From Lepas anatifera (Eukaryota; Arthropoda; Thecostraca; Lepadidae), in contig JAOTON010001946.1 of the NCBI GenBank assembly GCA_034440635.1, forward strand, positions 92,001 to 156,000: DNA of 64,000 nucleotides, in the 5' to 3' direction. The position numbers and the translations under genes were made by a program. This document shows, piece by piece, positions 47,040 through 58,404 of this stretch (the first letter of the stretch is position 1; every line of letters starts with the position of its first letter). The notes under the pieces were generated by a model. It searched no databases. It was not told where the DNA came from and saw only the letters and a program-made list of their open reading frames with translations.

Positions 47040-50000
47040 CCCTGCAAAGAAAAGGCGCAACTAGATAGCAAGATTGCGCCATGGGGAACTAATGCACCCC
47101 TGAGTAGCCTAAGCCCCCTGGATGAAGCGCCCCTGGGTAGCCTAGGCGCCCCCGGGATGAAGCGCCCTACGGATACCATATGCGCCCTTGGCTAGGAAAG
47201 GCGCCCCTGGGCAGCAAAGGCAAATCTTGGTAACATAGGTGAACTGGACAGCATAAGCGCCCTTTAGATAGAAATAGGCGCTTTAGGAAAATAAAATGCT
47301 CACCTTCGGTAGAAAAAGGCGCCCTTTGATAGCCTAGGCGCCCACTGGAAAAAGCGCCCTACGGATGTCATTTGTCATATGCACCCTTGGATAGCAAAGG
47401 CGCCCCTGGACAGCAAAGGCGCCCTTGGATAGCAAAGGCGCCCCTGGACAGCAAAGGCGCCCTTGGATAGCAAAGGCGCCCCTGGACAGCAAAGGCGCCC
47501 CTGGGTAGCAAAGGCGCCCCTAGGAAGGCACCCCTTCGATAGATACCCGCCTTTGTATAGCCTAGGCGCCCCCTGGATGAAGCGAACTACGGATATCATA
47601 TGCGCCCTTGGCTAGGAAAGGCGCCCCTGGGCAGCAAAGGCAAATCTTGGTAACATAGGTACCCCGGACAGCACAAGCGCCCCTTAGATAGAAGTAGGCG
47701 CTTTAGGAAACTAAAATGCTCACCTTGGGTAGGAAAAGGCGCCCTTTGATAGCCTAGGCGCCCACTGGAAAAAGCGCCCTAAGGATGTCATATGCACCCT
47801 TGGATAGCAAAGGCGCCCCTGGACAGCAAAGACAACCCTGGATAACACAAGTGCTGTGGACAGCAAAGGCGCCCCTAGGACGGCAGCCCTTCGATAGAAA
47901 AACCGCCTTTGTATAGCCTAGGCGCCCCCTGGATGAAGCGCCCTACGGATATCATATGCGCCCTTGGCTAGGAAAGGCGCCCCTGGGCTGCAAAGGCAAA
48001 TCTTGGTAACATAGGTGCCCTGGACAGCATAAGCGCCCCTTAGATAGAAATAGGCGCTTTAGAAAATAAAATGCTCACCTTGGGTAGAAAAAGGCGCCCT
48101 TTGATAGCCTAGGCGCCCACTGGAAAAAGCGCCCTACGGATGTCATATGCACCCTTGGATAGCAAAGGCGCCCCTGGACAGCAAAGACAACCCTAAGTCC
48201 TGTGGACAGCAAAGGCGCCCCTGGGTAGCAAAGGCGCCCCTAGGAAGGCACCCCTTTGATAGAAAAACCGCCTTTAGATAGCCTAGGCGCCCCCTGGATG
48301 AAGCGCCCTACGGATACTATATGCGCCCTTGGCTAGAAAAAGGCGCCCCTGGGCAGTAAAGGAAAATCTTGGTAACATAGGAGCCTTGGGTAGCATAAGC
48401 GCCCCTTAGATAGAAATGGGCGCTTTAGGAAAATAAAATGCTCACCTTGGGTAGAAAAGGCGCCCTTTGATAGCCTAGGCGCCCACTGGAAAAGCCGCCT
48501 ACGGATGTCATATGCACCCTTGGATAGCAAAGGCGCCCCTGGACAGCAAATACAACCCTGGATAACACAAGTGCCGTGGACAGCAAAGGCGCCCCTGGGT
48601 AGCAAAGGCGCCCCTAGGAAGGCACCCCTTCGATAGAAAAGCCGCCTTTGGATAGCTTAGACGCCCCCTGGATAAACCAGGAGCCCGAGAAGGAAAACGA
48701 GCGCCCCACTGGGAAGTACAGGCGCCCTCTGTATAACATAGATGTCCCTTATCCACCTTCAGCTGCCCTGCATTGGAGCAGCGCCCCCCAAGAGCAAAGG
48801 CGCCCCTGGACAAAAAGCCGCCTCCTGGTATCAAAGGCGCTCCTAGATAACATATGCGCCCCTTAGATAGGAATAGGCGCTCCAGGAAAGCAAAATGCGC
48901 CCCTTGGTTAAGAAAGGTGCCCTTGGATAGCAAAGGCGTCCCTGGACAGCAAAGGCAAATCTGGGAAACATAGGTGCCCTGGACAGAATAGGAGCCCCTT
49001 AGATAGAAATAGGCACTTCAGGAAAATAAATGCAACCCTTGGATAGAAAAAGTGCCCTTTGATAGTCCAGGCGCCCACTGGATAAAGCACCGACGGATAT
49101 CATATGCACTTTTAGATAGCAAAGGCGCCACTGGACAGCAAAGACAACCCTGGATAACACAAGTGCTTTGGACAGCAAAGGCGCCCCTGCACAGCAAAGG
49201 CGCCCCTAGGAAGGCACCCCTTCGAAAGCAAAGGCGCCTTTGGATAGCCTATGCGCTCCCTAGATAAACTAGGTGCCTGAGAAGGAAAATGAGCGCCCCA
49301 TTGGAAAGTACAGGCTCCCCCTGTATAACATAGATGTCCCTTATCCATCTTCAGCTACCCTGGATTGGAGCAGCGCCCCTCAAGAGCAAAGGCGCCCCTG
49401 GACAAAAAGGCGTCTCCGTATATCAAGGGCACTCCTAGATAATATATGCACTCCTTACATAGAAATAGGCACTTCAGGGAAGTGAAAGGCGGCCTTTGGT
49501 TAGGACGGCGCCCTTGGACAGCCTAGGCGCCCTCTGCATAAAGCGCCCTACAGATATCATATGCGCCCTTGGATAGCAAAGGCGCCCCTGGACAGCAAAG
49601 TTAACCCTTCTTGAAATAGATGATCTGGACAGCATAGGCGGCCATGGATAAACTAGGCGCCTGAGAAAGAAAACAAGCGCCTCACCTGAGAGTACAAGCG
49701 CCCCCAGGATATCACAGGTGTCCCTTTCCATCTTCAGCTGCCCTACTGTCTATGGTTTGGCACACCTGTCTGACAGTCGCGCGCTCTGTTACAGGGCTCG
49801 AGCGCTCAATTTGAGCATGGGCTGCCTTTAACCACATTTCATTAACCTATAACTGAAGGCTTAGTGCTCTATCGCTGCAACCGGGTGCCTTTTTCAGTAT
49901 GTGCGCCCCGTTTCCGAGAACGCTGCCCTCACCAACCAGCAGTCCTCCCCGCTCAGCAGATGAGCGCCTCTTTCTGATAACTAGGCACTTTATTTCAGTG

Positions 50001-51190
50001 TTCGAGCGCCTTATTTCAGAATTCTTATTCTCCATCTATTTTGGGCTCCTCCTGGATTGCAGAGGCGCCCCCTCAAGTTCAAAGGCGTTCCTGGATAGAA
50101 AAGTGCGCCCCATGTTTGCAAAGGCGCTCCAAGATAGCATATGTTCCCCTTAGATGGAAATAAGCACTCCAGGAAAGTAAAATGCTCCCTTTGGGTAGCA
50201 AAGATGCCCCTTAACAGCGAAGGCAGCCCTAGATAACAAAGGTTCTCTGGACAACATAGGTGCCCTTGGATAAACTGGTGCCCGGAAGAGAAAAATAGCG
50301 CCTCACCGGAGACAAAAAGCACCCCAGGATAACGTAGGGGCATGTATTTCAATCATGTCTGTGATTGAAAAATACACCTAGACAGCATATGCGCCCCTGG
50401 ATAGAAAGACACCCCTGGGCAGTAACGGCGCCCCTGGAAAGCAATAGTGCGCCCCTGTGGAGAAAAAACCGCCTCCTGAATAACCTAGGCACCGCCCCCG
50501 AAATATCAGATGCCCGTGGATAGAACAGACTGCCTTGAATAAAACAGCAGCCCTAGATAGTAAAGGCGCCCTTTGATAGCATAAGCGTTCCTTAGCAACA
50601 ATATGGGCGCTACATGAGCTCAAGGTTCACGTGCACCTAAGCCCAATAATAGAGCAATCAATCGATGCCGAAGCACTCCTTAAAGCACGGGCGCCAAATT
50701 TCCTAAGAAGTAAAGGCGCCTCTGGGTAGCAAAGGCGACCCTCGACAGTGGTGTAGGTATTCCTGAATAACAGCAGCGTCCCTTGATAAGAATAGCCCCA
50801 AGATGGCACAGGTACCCTGTTGATAGGAAAAGCGCCCCTGAATATCAGAGGCACCCTCTGAATGAGGAGCCCATGGAGAGCATAAGGGCGCCCTATGCAT
50901 AGCAAATTGCCGCCCCCTGGATAGCCTAAGGGCCCCTTGCATAGGGTAGGCGCCACTGGGTAGTATAGGTTACCTTGAATAAAAATACGCCCCTCAATAT
51001 CATGGTGAACCTGGATAAGAAAAAGCTCCCCTTGGGCACTGGGTATCAAAGGCACCCCCGGAACAGCAAGGATGCCCCTGGATAGCTAGGTTGCGTCCAT
51101 TGGGGAGCGAAGGCGCCCCTGGGTGCCACAGGTGCCTCATCAAAGCAAAGGCCCCCCCAGAGAGCATAGGTGTCCCTGATGAGCACAGGT
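47040..51190. repeat. 19-bp satellite GGCGCCCCTGGATAGCAAA with higher-order units
   Basis: The basic period is 19 bp where perfect (47401-47510). Longer units recur: TTTAGGAAAATAAAATGCTC at 47281, 47701, about 48056 and 48422 (spacing 356-420), and a block with GAGAAGGAAAACGAGCGCC at about 48687 and 49280. Units become more diverged after 49740. Frames rich in GAFAVQGRL or LLSRGAF are translation artefacts. Confidence 0.9.
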
Positions 51191-51219
51191 ACTCCTGGAC
51201 AGCCCCTAAATGACGTTGC

Positions 51220-51507
51220 ATAATGTTACGATTCCTATTATGACGTATGCTATAATATCAAAGTAAAGGTTATTCAGTGTTTAGATCAAGGTTACAGGTC
51301 AATTTTAAAGGTCACTGGCCTTGATGATCAAGGCTTGATCAAAGGTTATCGGTAAGCTTGGGCACAGCGCTAGTTATAGCGTACATTAGGCATAATATGT
51401 TGGGTTGTGCCGTAATAGGTCAATGACCTTGAAGGACCTTGACCCCAAAAATTGCAGACATTGTTTAGAGCCTTCCCTTTTGGCCTCAGCCCTGTTCTAG
51501 AGTATTC
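51220..51507. mobile_element. C-family fragment, copy C6
   Basis: Interior of family C only (TATTATGACGTATGCTATAA, AAGGTTACAGGTCAATTT, GACCTTGACCCC). Contains the perfect inverted pair at 51417-51429. Confidence 0.6.
51417..51429. promoter_or_regulatory. Perfect IR1 (PAL1-type) in C6
   Basis: AGGTCAATGACCT, identical to the site in C1 at 9859. Confidence 0.5.
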
Positions 51508-51509
51508 GA

Positions 51510-52305
51510 GCCCCGTTCCGGCCCGTTGGGGGGGGGTGCTTGAACACCCCCTCGAGGTCTCCCAGTGGCACGAAAAAACGTCGGCGCGAAGCAACACAGT
51601 ACTTGTCACACCTTATCATTGATCAATTCCGCAATTTTCCCTCAAAATTTAAGGTTGCGTCATCTCAGGTCAGGTCACCAGTGCAGGTCAAGTGACCTCA
51701 CCCCAAAAAATGCTTAAGTTGGCGTAAGTAAGAAAAGGGTGAATCTATCGAATTCAAACTTGTACCATATAATGGGCCCAAAAAGTACTAATACATTTAT
51801 TGCGGGATTTTTCCCATCGATGGCCTAGGGACAGGTACGAATCATGACCTCTCCATTGAAAATGCATGGGGTAAAACGGAAATTTGCCGAAAAATTGCTC
51901 TATGTCTGCAGATGCCGCTTGGAATACCTTCGGATTCCCCAAATCATGGTATCCTAGGCCTCTTTATTGGTTCATGCTGCAAGTTTAGACATGTTACCTC
52001 TGAGAGTTCATCTGGGGCTTCCTAAGCAGGTTATAAGACTTTGGTTAATTGCTTTGCAGGAAATATTGATAAAACCCGTATTTTGATACCATTTTTTATT
52101 GCTATTGTGAGTTGATTCATATGCATGCTGATTATGCTAGGCTAAATGGTGACCTTGACCAAGCCTTAGGTCAGGTCATTTTTATGTTTTGACCTAGTAT
52201 AGTCATATTATGCATTATTTGATGATTCGCCGTAACGAGAGGAAGCGAAGTGTGCCTAAAAATGTTTCTAGCTCAACTCTGGCAGATGCTAGAGTATATA
52301 CACAG
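51510..52305. mobile_element. B-family MITE, copy B4 (truncated)
   Basis: Left end region GGGGTGCTTGAACACCCC, then the B interior through CTCAGGTCAGGTCACC, TTGCGGGATTTTTCCCATCG and TTGACCTAGTATAGTC. The right terminus is lost into the following minisatellite. Confidence 0.7.
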
Positions 52306-52319
52306 AGACATGTTGTAAG

Positions 52320-53100
52320 CTTTGTCTCGGGGAGGGGCCCTAGCGCTGATCGCGGGAAAAATCCCCGATGGCCCCCAGGGGCCCTCAGGGAGTCAGGAAA
52401 TCTGGCGTGGGTGGAATCCGGTAGGAGGGATTTTGGGTCTCCAAAATCAGCTGAGGGGTCCGTGCCAGTTAAGGGGGCCCCAGATAAGGGCCCCCGACGA
52501 GCTCATTTGACCTCAGCGCCAACACAGGATTCTCAAGGCCAGCGTGGGGTGCCTACCTATTTAAACGGTTTCTAAATAAGCTCAGGAACCCAAAACTAAC
52601 CCAGGGGTCTAATTTTCAACTCATAGGGCCCAGACACTCTGAGGGGAACCTGCAGAAGCTCAGAAGGCCCATAAAACTAATAGGGCCAGACTAGCTGGGT
52701 GCCTCGACGAACTAGTGCCCAGATACGCACAACGGGCCCCAAACAAGCTGAAGGGATCTATATCAGTTAAACGAAAACGGTACCAACCCAGGGGACCCCG
52801 ACCAGCTTAAGGGACACTAATCCAGCTTGGGGCTCAGAGCTCAGAGCTCCAGCTTTTAGCTCAGAGGGCCCAGGACCGGTTGAGGGGGCCCTATATCAAT
52901 AAAAGGGCCAAAAAAGCTTAATAGGCTTCAGCGGCGACATATAGGTTTCAAGTTCAGTGTGAGAGCCTGGTTAACTAAAGCGGTCCCAGATCAGCTGAGG
53001 GGACTCGATATAACTTCATCGAAGTCACCGAAAACTCAGGGGCCCAGGCTCGCAGAGGTTCTGCGGCCTATGAGGCTCAGGTTAGCGTCAATCGGGTATT
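52320..53100. repeat. Degenerate GGGGCCC/AGCTCAG minisatellite
   Basis: Loose repeats combining GGGGCCCAGA and AGCTGAGGGG motifs, similar in word content to the array at 43630-45840 but more diverged. Confidence 0.55.
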
Positions 53101-53399
53101 TCAGTATTGAGCCGTTAGCCAGGACAACTGTGATAAGTGGAGGTGGTGGATACGACACCTCAGTTTTTCCATGACCGAATATAACTGTATTATTTGCTCA
53201 TCGTGCTTCAGTTAGTGTCAGTGGGTGCTTTCAGCATTTTCTACCACGGTACCAGTCGTTAGCTGGCCCGAAATATGCTTGATGGTAAACGTGAACATGT
53301 CCTCACTGAGAGGAAGCTTTAATGAAAATAAGCATTTACAAATCCTTTTTTAAACGCGTTCTTCATTGACACTGGCCGCCTTTTGGGTGTTAAATTGGC
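53101..53399. other. Unassigned sequence
   Basis: Interior of the 7.3-kb element. Nothing recognised. Confidence 0.35.
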
Positions 53400-53924
53400 C
53401 AGTGGCGGATCCAAGGGGGAGGGGAAAAAGGCATTCCCCAAACGAAAAAGCTCGGGGCAAAACTGCGTTTTCGCCCCCCAAAGCGATCGACCTCCTTTTT
53501 CCCCTACTCCTTCTTAGTTTATAAGCAAGATTTTGGTGTTCCAACTCTCAACTTCAAACAGAACATAAGTTGATAAGATGTTCCCTGGCCTGTCCCCTCG
53601 AATCCGGAAATGTAAAAAACACTGAAGATTATATTTTCGGGCACAGCCCTTCATCAGAATCATGGAGTAAATATCAATAATTCTCAGTTATAATATAGCC
53701 AGACCTCCATAGTATAGCAAGTCATAGTATAGCCAGCCTTGGATAGGAAGAAGTATCTCGAGCCCATATTTTCACCCCGTGAAGTTTTTTTGGCTATTCG
53801 CCTCAAATACCCAAAATTCTACGGGCAAATGATATTGGTAGCGCAGCTTTTTACTGCGTGACGTTTTTTTTGCTTTTCGACTTTGGTTTGCTCCTCCCAA
53901 ACCGACCGGCTAGATCCGCCACTG
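53400..53924. mobile_element. 525-bp hAT element nested in the 7.3-kb element
   Basis: Ends CAGTGGCGGATCCAAGGG and, inverted, CAGTGGCGGATCTAGC. Perfect 8-bp duplication AAATTGGC (53392-53399, 53925-53932). Contains repeat R2 (53570-53665), the inverse of 14362-14455. Confidence 0.85.
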
Positions 53925-54043
53925 AAATTGGCGCCCCTCAGGTTCGGCACCCCCCCAGGTCCGGCGCCCTCCGAGCCTGGCCCCCCCCCTTAACGAAATC
54001 CTAGATCCGTCACTGTACCATAATACCCTTCTTGCCTAACCAT

Positions 54044-54100
54044 TTTTTATAAAGTGCTCTGTGCAAGGCACCTTTGCCCGCCTCTGAAGCAGGCGTGTAA
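54044..54100. repeat. Dispersed repeat R1, copy 2
   Basis: GTGCTCTGTGCAAGGCACC followed by TTTGCCCGCCTCTGAAG. Begins just outside the right target duplication of the FoldBack-like element. Confidence 0.6.
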
Positions 54101-54711
54101 CTTTGTATACTTTTAGGGGAGCGCGAGCACCCCTAAAACTTTGAAAGCACCCCTAAACTTCAAAAAGCACCCCTAAAACTGTTCTGCGACGTTCTAATAG
54201 GACATAATGTCAGGATTATGTAGCAGTTAAATAATAAGTATCAGAGATTCGGAGCTCTCTTGTAACTATTTATCTGGAGATAATGTCAAGCTTAAAATAT
54301 TACTTAAGTGATCTGAAGATTTCAAATAACCGCATGAGCTCATATTTAGATGTCGAGTTAAGGTAGCTGCCACTTGCGACCAAAGCCGAAAGAGCGCGTT
54401 TTCCAAGATGTTAATTGCCGTGTCGCCGTTGTCTCAGAATCAGTACCATCGAGTGCACTCGTCGTTTCCTTGATCATGTCTTCCAGACAGAAAAAAACAA
54501 AGTTCACTGCTGGACTTCTTTTCCAAAATGTCATGGTGCATGCTGCAATGTATTTCTGAATTTGTTTAGGCTGTATGTAGATCAGACCTGTCCATAGCTG
54601 ATATACGTACAAAGGAGGGTCAAAAAGCAACATGTGGTAGCTGTGATGTATTGGAACTTGTTTAGAAAGGGAGGGAAATCAGGGCCAATATCTGGGAAAC
54701 GTAGCTCATGC
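54101..54711. other. Unassigned sequence
   Basis: CACCCCTAAA short repeats at 54128-54180. A minus-strand frame at 54358-54633 has no recognised domain. Confidence 0.35.
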
Positions 54712-55138
54712 TTAACCCTCGCCCGTCCGAGAGGAGCATCGATGGTCATAAGGCTTTTTAAGGGTAGCGGATAAACGGCGGCGCTGCGCCGCCGTATCTT
54801 TCAATATCTCTTCCTTCATCAATTCCGCATCTTTAAAAAATCAAGTTTGGTCATGTTAGGTCAGGTTATCAGACAAAGGCAAGTGACTTCATCTGAAAAA
54901 GTTAGGATTGTATTTATGCAATAAGTAAAGTAAAGTTAAGTTACTTATAAGTAAGAACACGTTTAACCTAGCAATCCGACACAGCCCATGTAAACATTAT
55001 GGGCCTACCGGGTGCTGCAACATATATTCCGGGTTTATTAAATCGGTGATATACCTAGTTTCATTTACGGGAGACCTCTTCAATGGAAATACATGGTAAA
55101 AACTGTAAAATGGCTATATTTTGGCTCATATTTCTTAA

Positions 55139-56019
55139 CCCTCGTCCTTCGGGGGGCCGATTCGACGCCCCTCGTTATTTTTCGCGATAACACAGAAAGC
55201 TTCGCTTAGCCCAATGCTGCGTGAAAATTGTATAACAAAATTACTTTGACACATCTTGACCACATTTTAAGTAAATGTCATGTCGGGTCACCGAAGTATG
55301 ACGTCATTTCTATGCCCATGTAAGGCAACTTTGGTCCTAAATAATCTAAAAAACCGGGCGTTACTCGGGTCACCGAGGTATGACGTCATTTCTATGCCCA
55401 TGTAAGGCAATTTTGGTCCTAAAAATCTAAAAAAACCGGGCGTTACTCGGCTTCTAGAAGAGCTAGATCAGGTTTCTAAACAGCATTCGAAGGCTCCTGA
55501 AAAGGCAATTTGAAATACGCTATCTATTTTGAGGTCAAGTCCATAACAAAGGCACCAGGAGTCCCCAAAGTTCAGCAAAGGTTACCGTTTTAGAAGCTCT
55601 TGTTGGCTATACTCATGGACGGGACAAGATGCAGCAATGAATTTGGTATCCTAGTGACGAGCGTCACCCAAGGATTTGATGGTATGCGAACTCGCTTCGA
55701 CCTTGACCTAAGGTTATGTTAGGTGGTCTAAGGCCAAGGTCACGCGTGACCTTGCAAGGTCATGCCGCATATTGTGGAACTCCTTGGGTCACAACAAACA
55801 CATTGACACCTTGGTTCTAGGTTTATTGATTCCCGAATCATAAGGGATTTTCTAAATGTGTCAAAATTTCACCATCATAATTGTACACTGTCGGAGAGTT
55901 CAGGTCTCGGGCAACAGGCTGCGCTTAGTCCTTCCACCTTTCTTAGTTTTCAAACGGATGAGGGTCGAATCGATCCCCCGGTAGGGCGAGGGAGTAAAAT
56001 ACCTCCAGTATGGCAAGGG
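55139..56019. mobile_element. D-like MITE, copy D4 (881 bp)
   Basis: TTAA flanks lie at 55135-55138 and 56020-56023. Left end CCCTCGTCCTTCGGGG, right end GGCAAGGG. Palindrome cores are GGCCGATTCGACGCCCC (left) and GGTCGAATCGATCCCCC (right). Confidence 0.7.
55286..55451. repeat. 83-bp tandem duplication inside D4
   Basis: Two copies beginning GTCACCGAAGTATGACGTCA and GTCACCGAGGTATGACGTCA, each ending CGGGCGTTACTCGG. A few substitutions and small indels separate them. Confidence 0.85.
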
Positions 56020-56427
56020 TTAAAATAGCTTTCTGTTCTCGTAATATAAGTATATTGGGCCACCCCAAAGGTCCAACTTGACATGTTTGTTCTATGATCT
56101 ATTTAAGGTCATTTGGGACTGTTTAAGCCTTTTTCAGACATGGGTTCGCAGGAAACCCGGACAACTTTGCTGGACATCTTGGCAGGAAATGATGACAGAG
56201 ATTTCGCTTTGGTACCATTTGGCTTAGCTTGTCATTACGAGTCGATTGATATGCATATCGATTATGTCAGACAAGAGAATGCTCTTGACCTGACCCTTGG
56301 TTAGGTCATTCTTGGATTTTGACACAGCATGTTTATACCATACATAATTTTATTCGCCGCAACGAGAGGATTCGGCTACATTATGGCTCTAGCTTAACGC
56401 AGTTTTCGACCTCAGTTTGTTTATTAA

Positions 56428-57196
56428 CTCGCACCCTGGTGGGCCTCCGAGCCACCTTAGCCCTGGTGGGTGGGTGGGGGGGGGCAGGGGTTTGAACGCC
56501 TGCCCCTCGAACTCGGCCTTACGAGGGATAGCGCAAAACCCGAAGGCTGGTGGATAGCTCAAAGAAATTCATGAAGAAATTATATCAGTCATTGTTTGGC
56601 TCAGGTCAATATTGAGGTCATGACAGGTCGAAGAAAGTGGCATTTTGAGTATATATTTTTTTCGGCTCTAGCGTCTGAAAGAGTTGAGTTTTGGAACTAT
56701 TTTCTAGGCACCATTTGCTTCATCTCATCACGGCGAATCGAATGATGTATAATATGATCACAATAGGTCAAAACACAAAAATTACCTAACCTCAGGTCAG
56801 GTCAAAGCTACTTTTTCATCTAGCCTAGTCAATATGCATATCAATCGACTTGCAATAGAAATCCAAGCCCAATGGAATCAAAATAAAAGTTGTACCATCA
56901 TTTCATGCAAAGTTATTGACCGAATTCTGAAAACTGTTTAAGTAGCCCAGATGACCTCTCAGCGGTCACAGGTCAAAAATTGCAACATGAACCTGAAGAA
57001 GGGCCCAGGATACTGAGATTTTGAGAATATGAAGGTATTCTCACCTGCATCTACACAAATACAGCCCAATTACTGTTTTCCCATGTATTTCCAATAGAGG
57101 TCATGATCCGTACTTGACCTTAGGTCATCGATATGCAAAATCCTTTCGGCGGCGCCGCCGTTTTTCGTGCCGAAAAAACCGAAGGGGGTGTTCAAA
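56428..57196. mobile_element. B-family MITE, copy B5
   Basis: TTAA at 56424-56427, left end CTCGCACCCTGGTGGG, then GGGGTTTGAACGCCTGCCCC, B interior, and GGCGGCGCCGCCG near 57150. The right end stops after GGGGGTGTTCAAACA. Confidence 0.7.
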
Positions 57197-57386
57197 CAAA
57201 AATCAAAGCTTTGTTAGTCCAAGAACAATGTAACCCTACAGATAAGCTTCAAATGGTGGTAAAATGCAAACAATAACATTAAATAGGTAGCCGTTTGTCT
57301 GCGCGCTAGTTTAAAAAGACACCAAAAACCCCTGGTTTAACCACGTTTGCATCTTTTCGAGCTGTGACCTTTGATGAGCAGGAAGC
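57197..57386. other. Unassigned sequence
   Basis: Short spacer. Nothing recognised. Confidence 0.35.
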
Positions 57387-57390
57387 TTAA

Positions 57391-58400
57391 CACGCACCAC
57401 GCTGGGGTCCCTGGCATGACACACCCGCTGGGGGGGGGGGCGTATTCGCCTCCCCTCCCTCCGTATCTCATTTCCCAGGAAAGAAAAATTACGGACAGCG
57501 TTTGAAAGCCCTTGACGAGACGAAGAGAAATTATACGAAGTATTTTTATGCCAGGTCAATATTGAGGTAAACATAGGTCAAATAAGGTCCCATAGACCTA
57601 CAACAGGGCAGTGTACGTTTCCCCCTCTAGATCTTTTTTTCAGTGGAACTAGAGCACATATTTATGCATCATTGGATTCCTCTCATTGTGGCAAATCGAA
57701 TGATGTATAATATGACCTTGCTAGGTCAAACTGTGAAAATAACCTGACATCGAGCTAGGTCAAGGTCACAGGGTGACCTGGTATAGTCATATTGCATATC
57801 AATCGACTCATCGTGACAAAAATGAACAATGTAAGCAAAATGGGAGCTTTATCTCAATTCAGTGAGAAGTTATTGGCAAAGCAATCAATGTATGCCCCTG
57901 TGACCAGACATGACCTTTGAGAGGTCAGATGGTCCAAAATTCAGCTTTATGTTCACGATTGTGGTAAGAATACACCGTTTGAGAATTTTCAGCTTTATCT
58001 ATCCCGGATTTACCAAAAATGAGCCCTTTCTATTTTTCTCCATAGACTTATAATGGGGTGACCAAAAATAGAACTCACCTTCGGTCAACAATATCAAAAG
58101 CCCGAGATAGCAGATTTGTAGATCCTAATAGCCTCATCATATTGTGAGAGTTTCAAACTGATCAGTTGGCTGATGTTCCTTAGGTGCCGCATCAAATTCG
58201 TAATTTTAGGTTTTGAGGTTGGGTCGCTTGACCTTGGATAGCTCCTTGACCTGACATGACTTGACCTAAAAAATTTGGTGAGATGCGTAGAATTGAGCAG
58301 GAATAAGGTACTGTAAGTTTCGTTGCTCTGCGTCTCTCGGTTTTTGCGTTATCTGGGAAAAACCAGGAGGGGCGAATTCCGCCCCCCAGCGGGGCGCGTG
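57391..58400. mobile_element. A-family MITE, copy A2 (1010 bp, inverted)
   Basis: TTAA flanks lie at 57387-57390 and 58401-58404. Inverse of A1 over its full length: CAAATCGAATGATGTATAAT, GAGAGGTCAGATGG, GGCGAATTCCGCCCC near the right end. Confidence 0.85.
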
Positions 58401-58404
58401 TTAA

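Larger units (their letters stand above)
46754..54015. mobile_element. 7.3-kb hAT-ended element carrying a satellite
   Basis: Ends CAGTGACGGATCCAAGG and, inverted, CAGTGACGGATCTAGG, both followed by GGGGGGGGGCCAGG. Perfect 8-bp duplication TACCATAA (46746-46753, 54016-54023). No transposase is seen. The interior holds a 19-bp satellite, two MITE copies, a second minisatellite and a nested hAT element. Confidence 0.85.
38883..54027. mobile_element. FoldBack/MULE-like element with two nested hAT-ended elements
   Basis: The outer element begins GGTATTATGGTAGTAGGC and ends with the inverse. It is flanked by a perfect 9-bp duplication CTTCTTGCC (38874-38882, 54028-54036). Long inverted repeats containing short tandem repeats, plus a 9-bp duplication, match FoldBack elements of the Mutator superfamily. 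Without the two hAT insertions it would be about 1.15 kb: terminal arm, TTAGG array, TCAGG array, inner palindrome with a 93-bp loop, then the same inverted. No transposase is present. Confidence 0.8.
54716..56420. mobile_element. B-type element with D-like left end, split by D4
   Basis: TTAA at 54712-54715, left end CCCTCGCCCGTCC with a GCATCGATGG core as in family D, but a B-type interior (CGGCGGCGCTGCGCCGCC, GACCTCTTCAATGGAAATAC). The B order resumes after 56024 and is cut at 56424 by the next element (B5). Confidence 0.65.

Noticed and set aside
47375..51221. Many minus-strand frames in the GGCGCC satellite
   Set aside because: All are translations of the 19-bp repeat. The frames change with unit indels and lack any domain.
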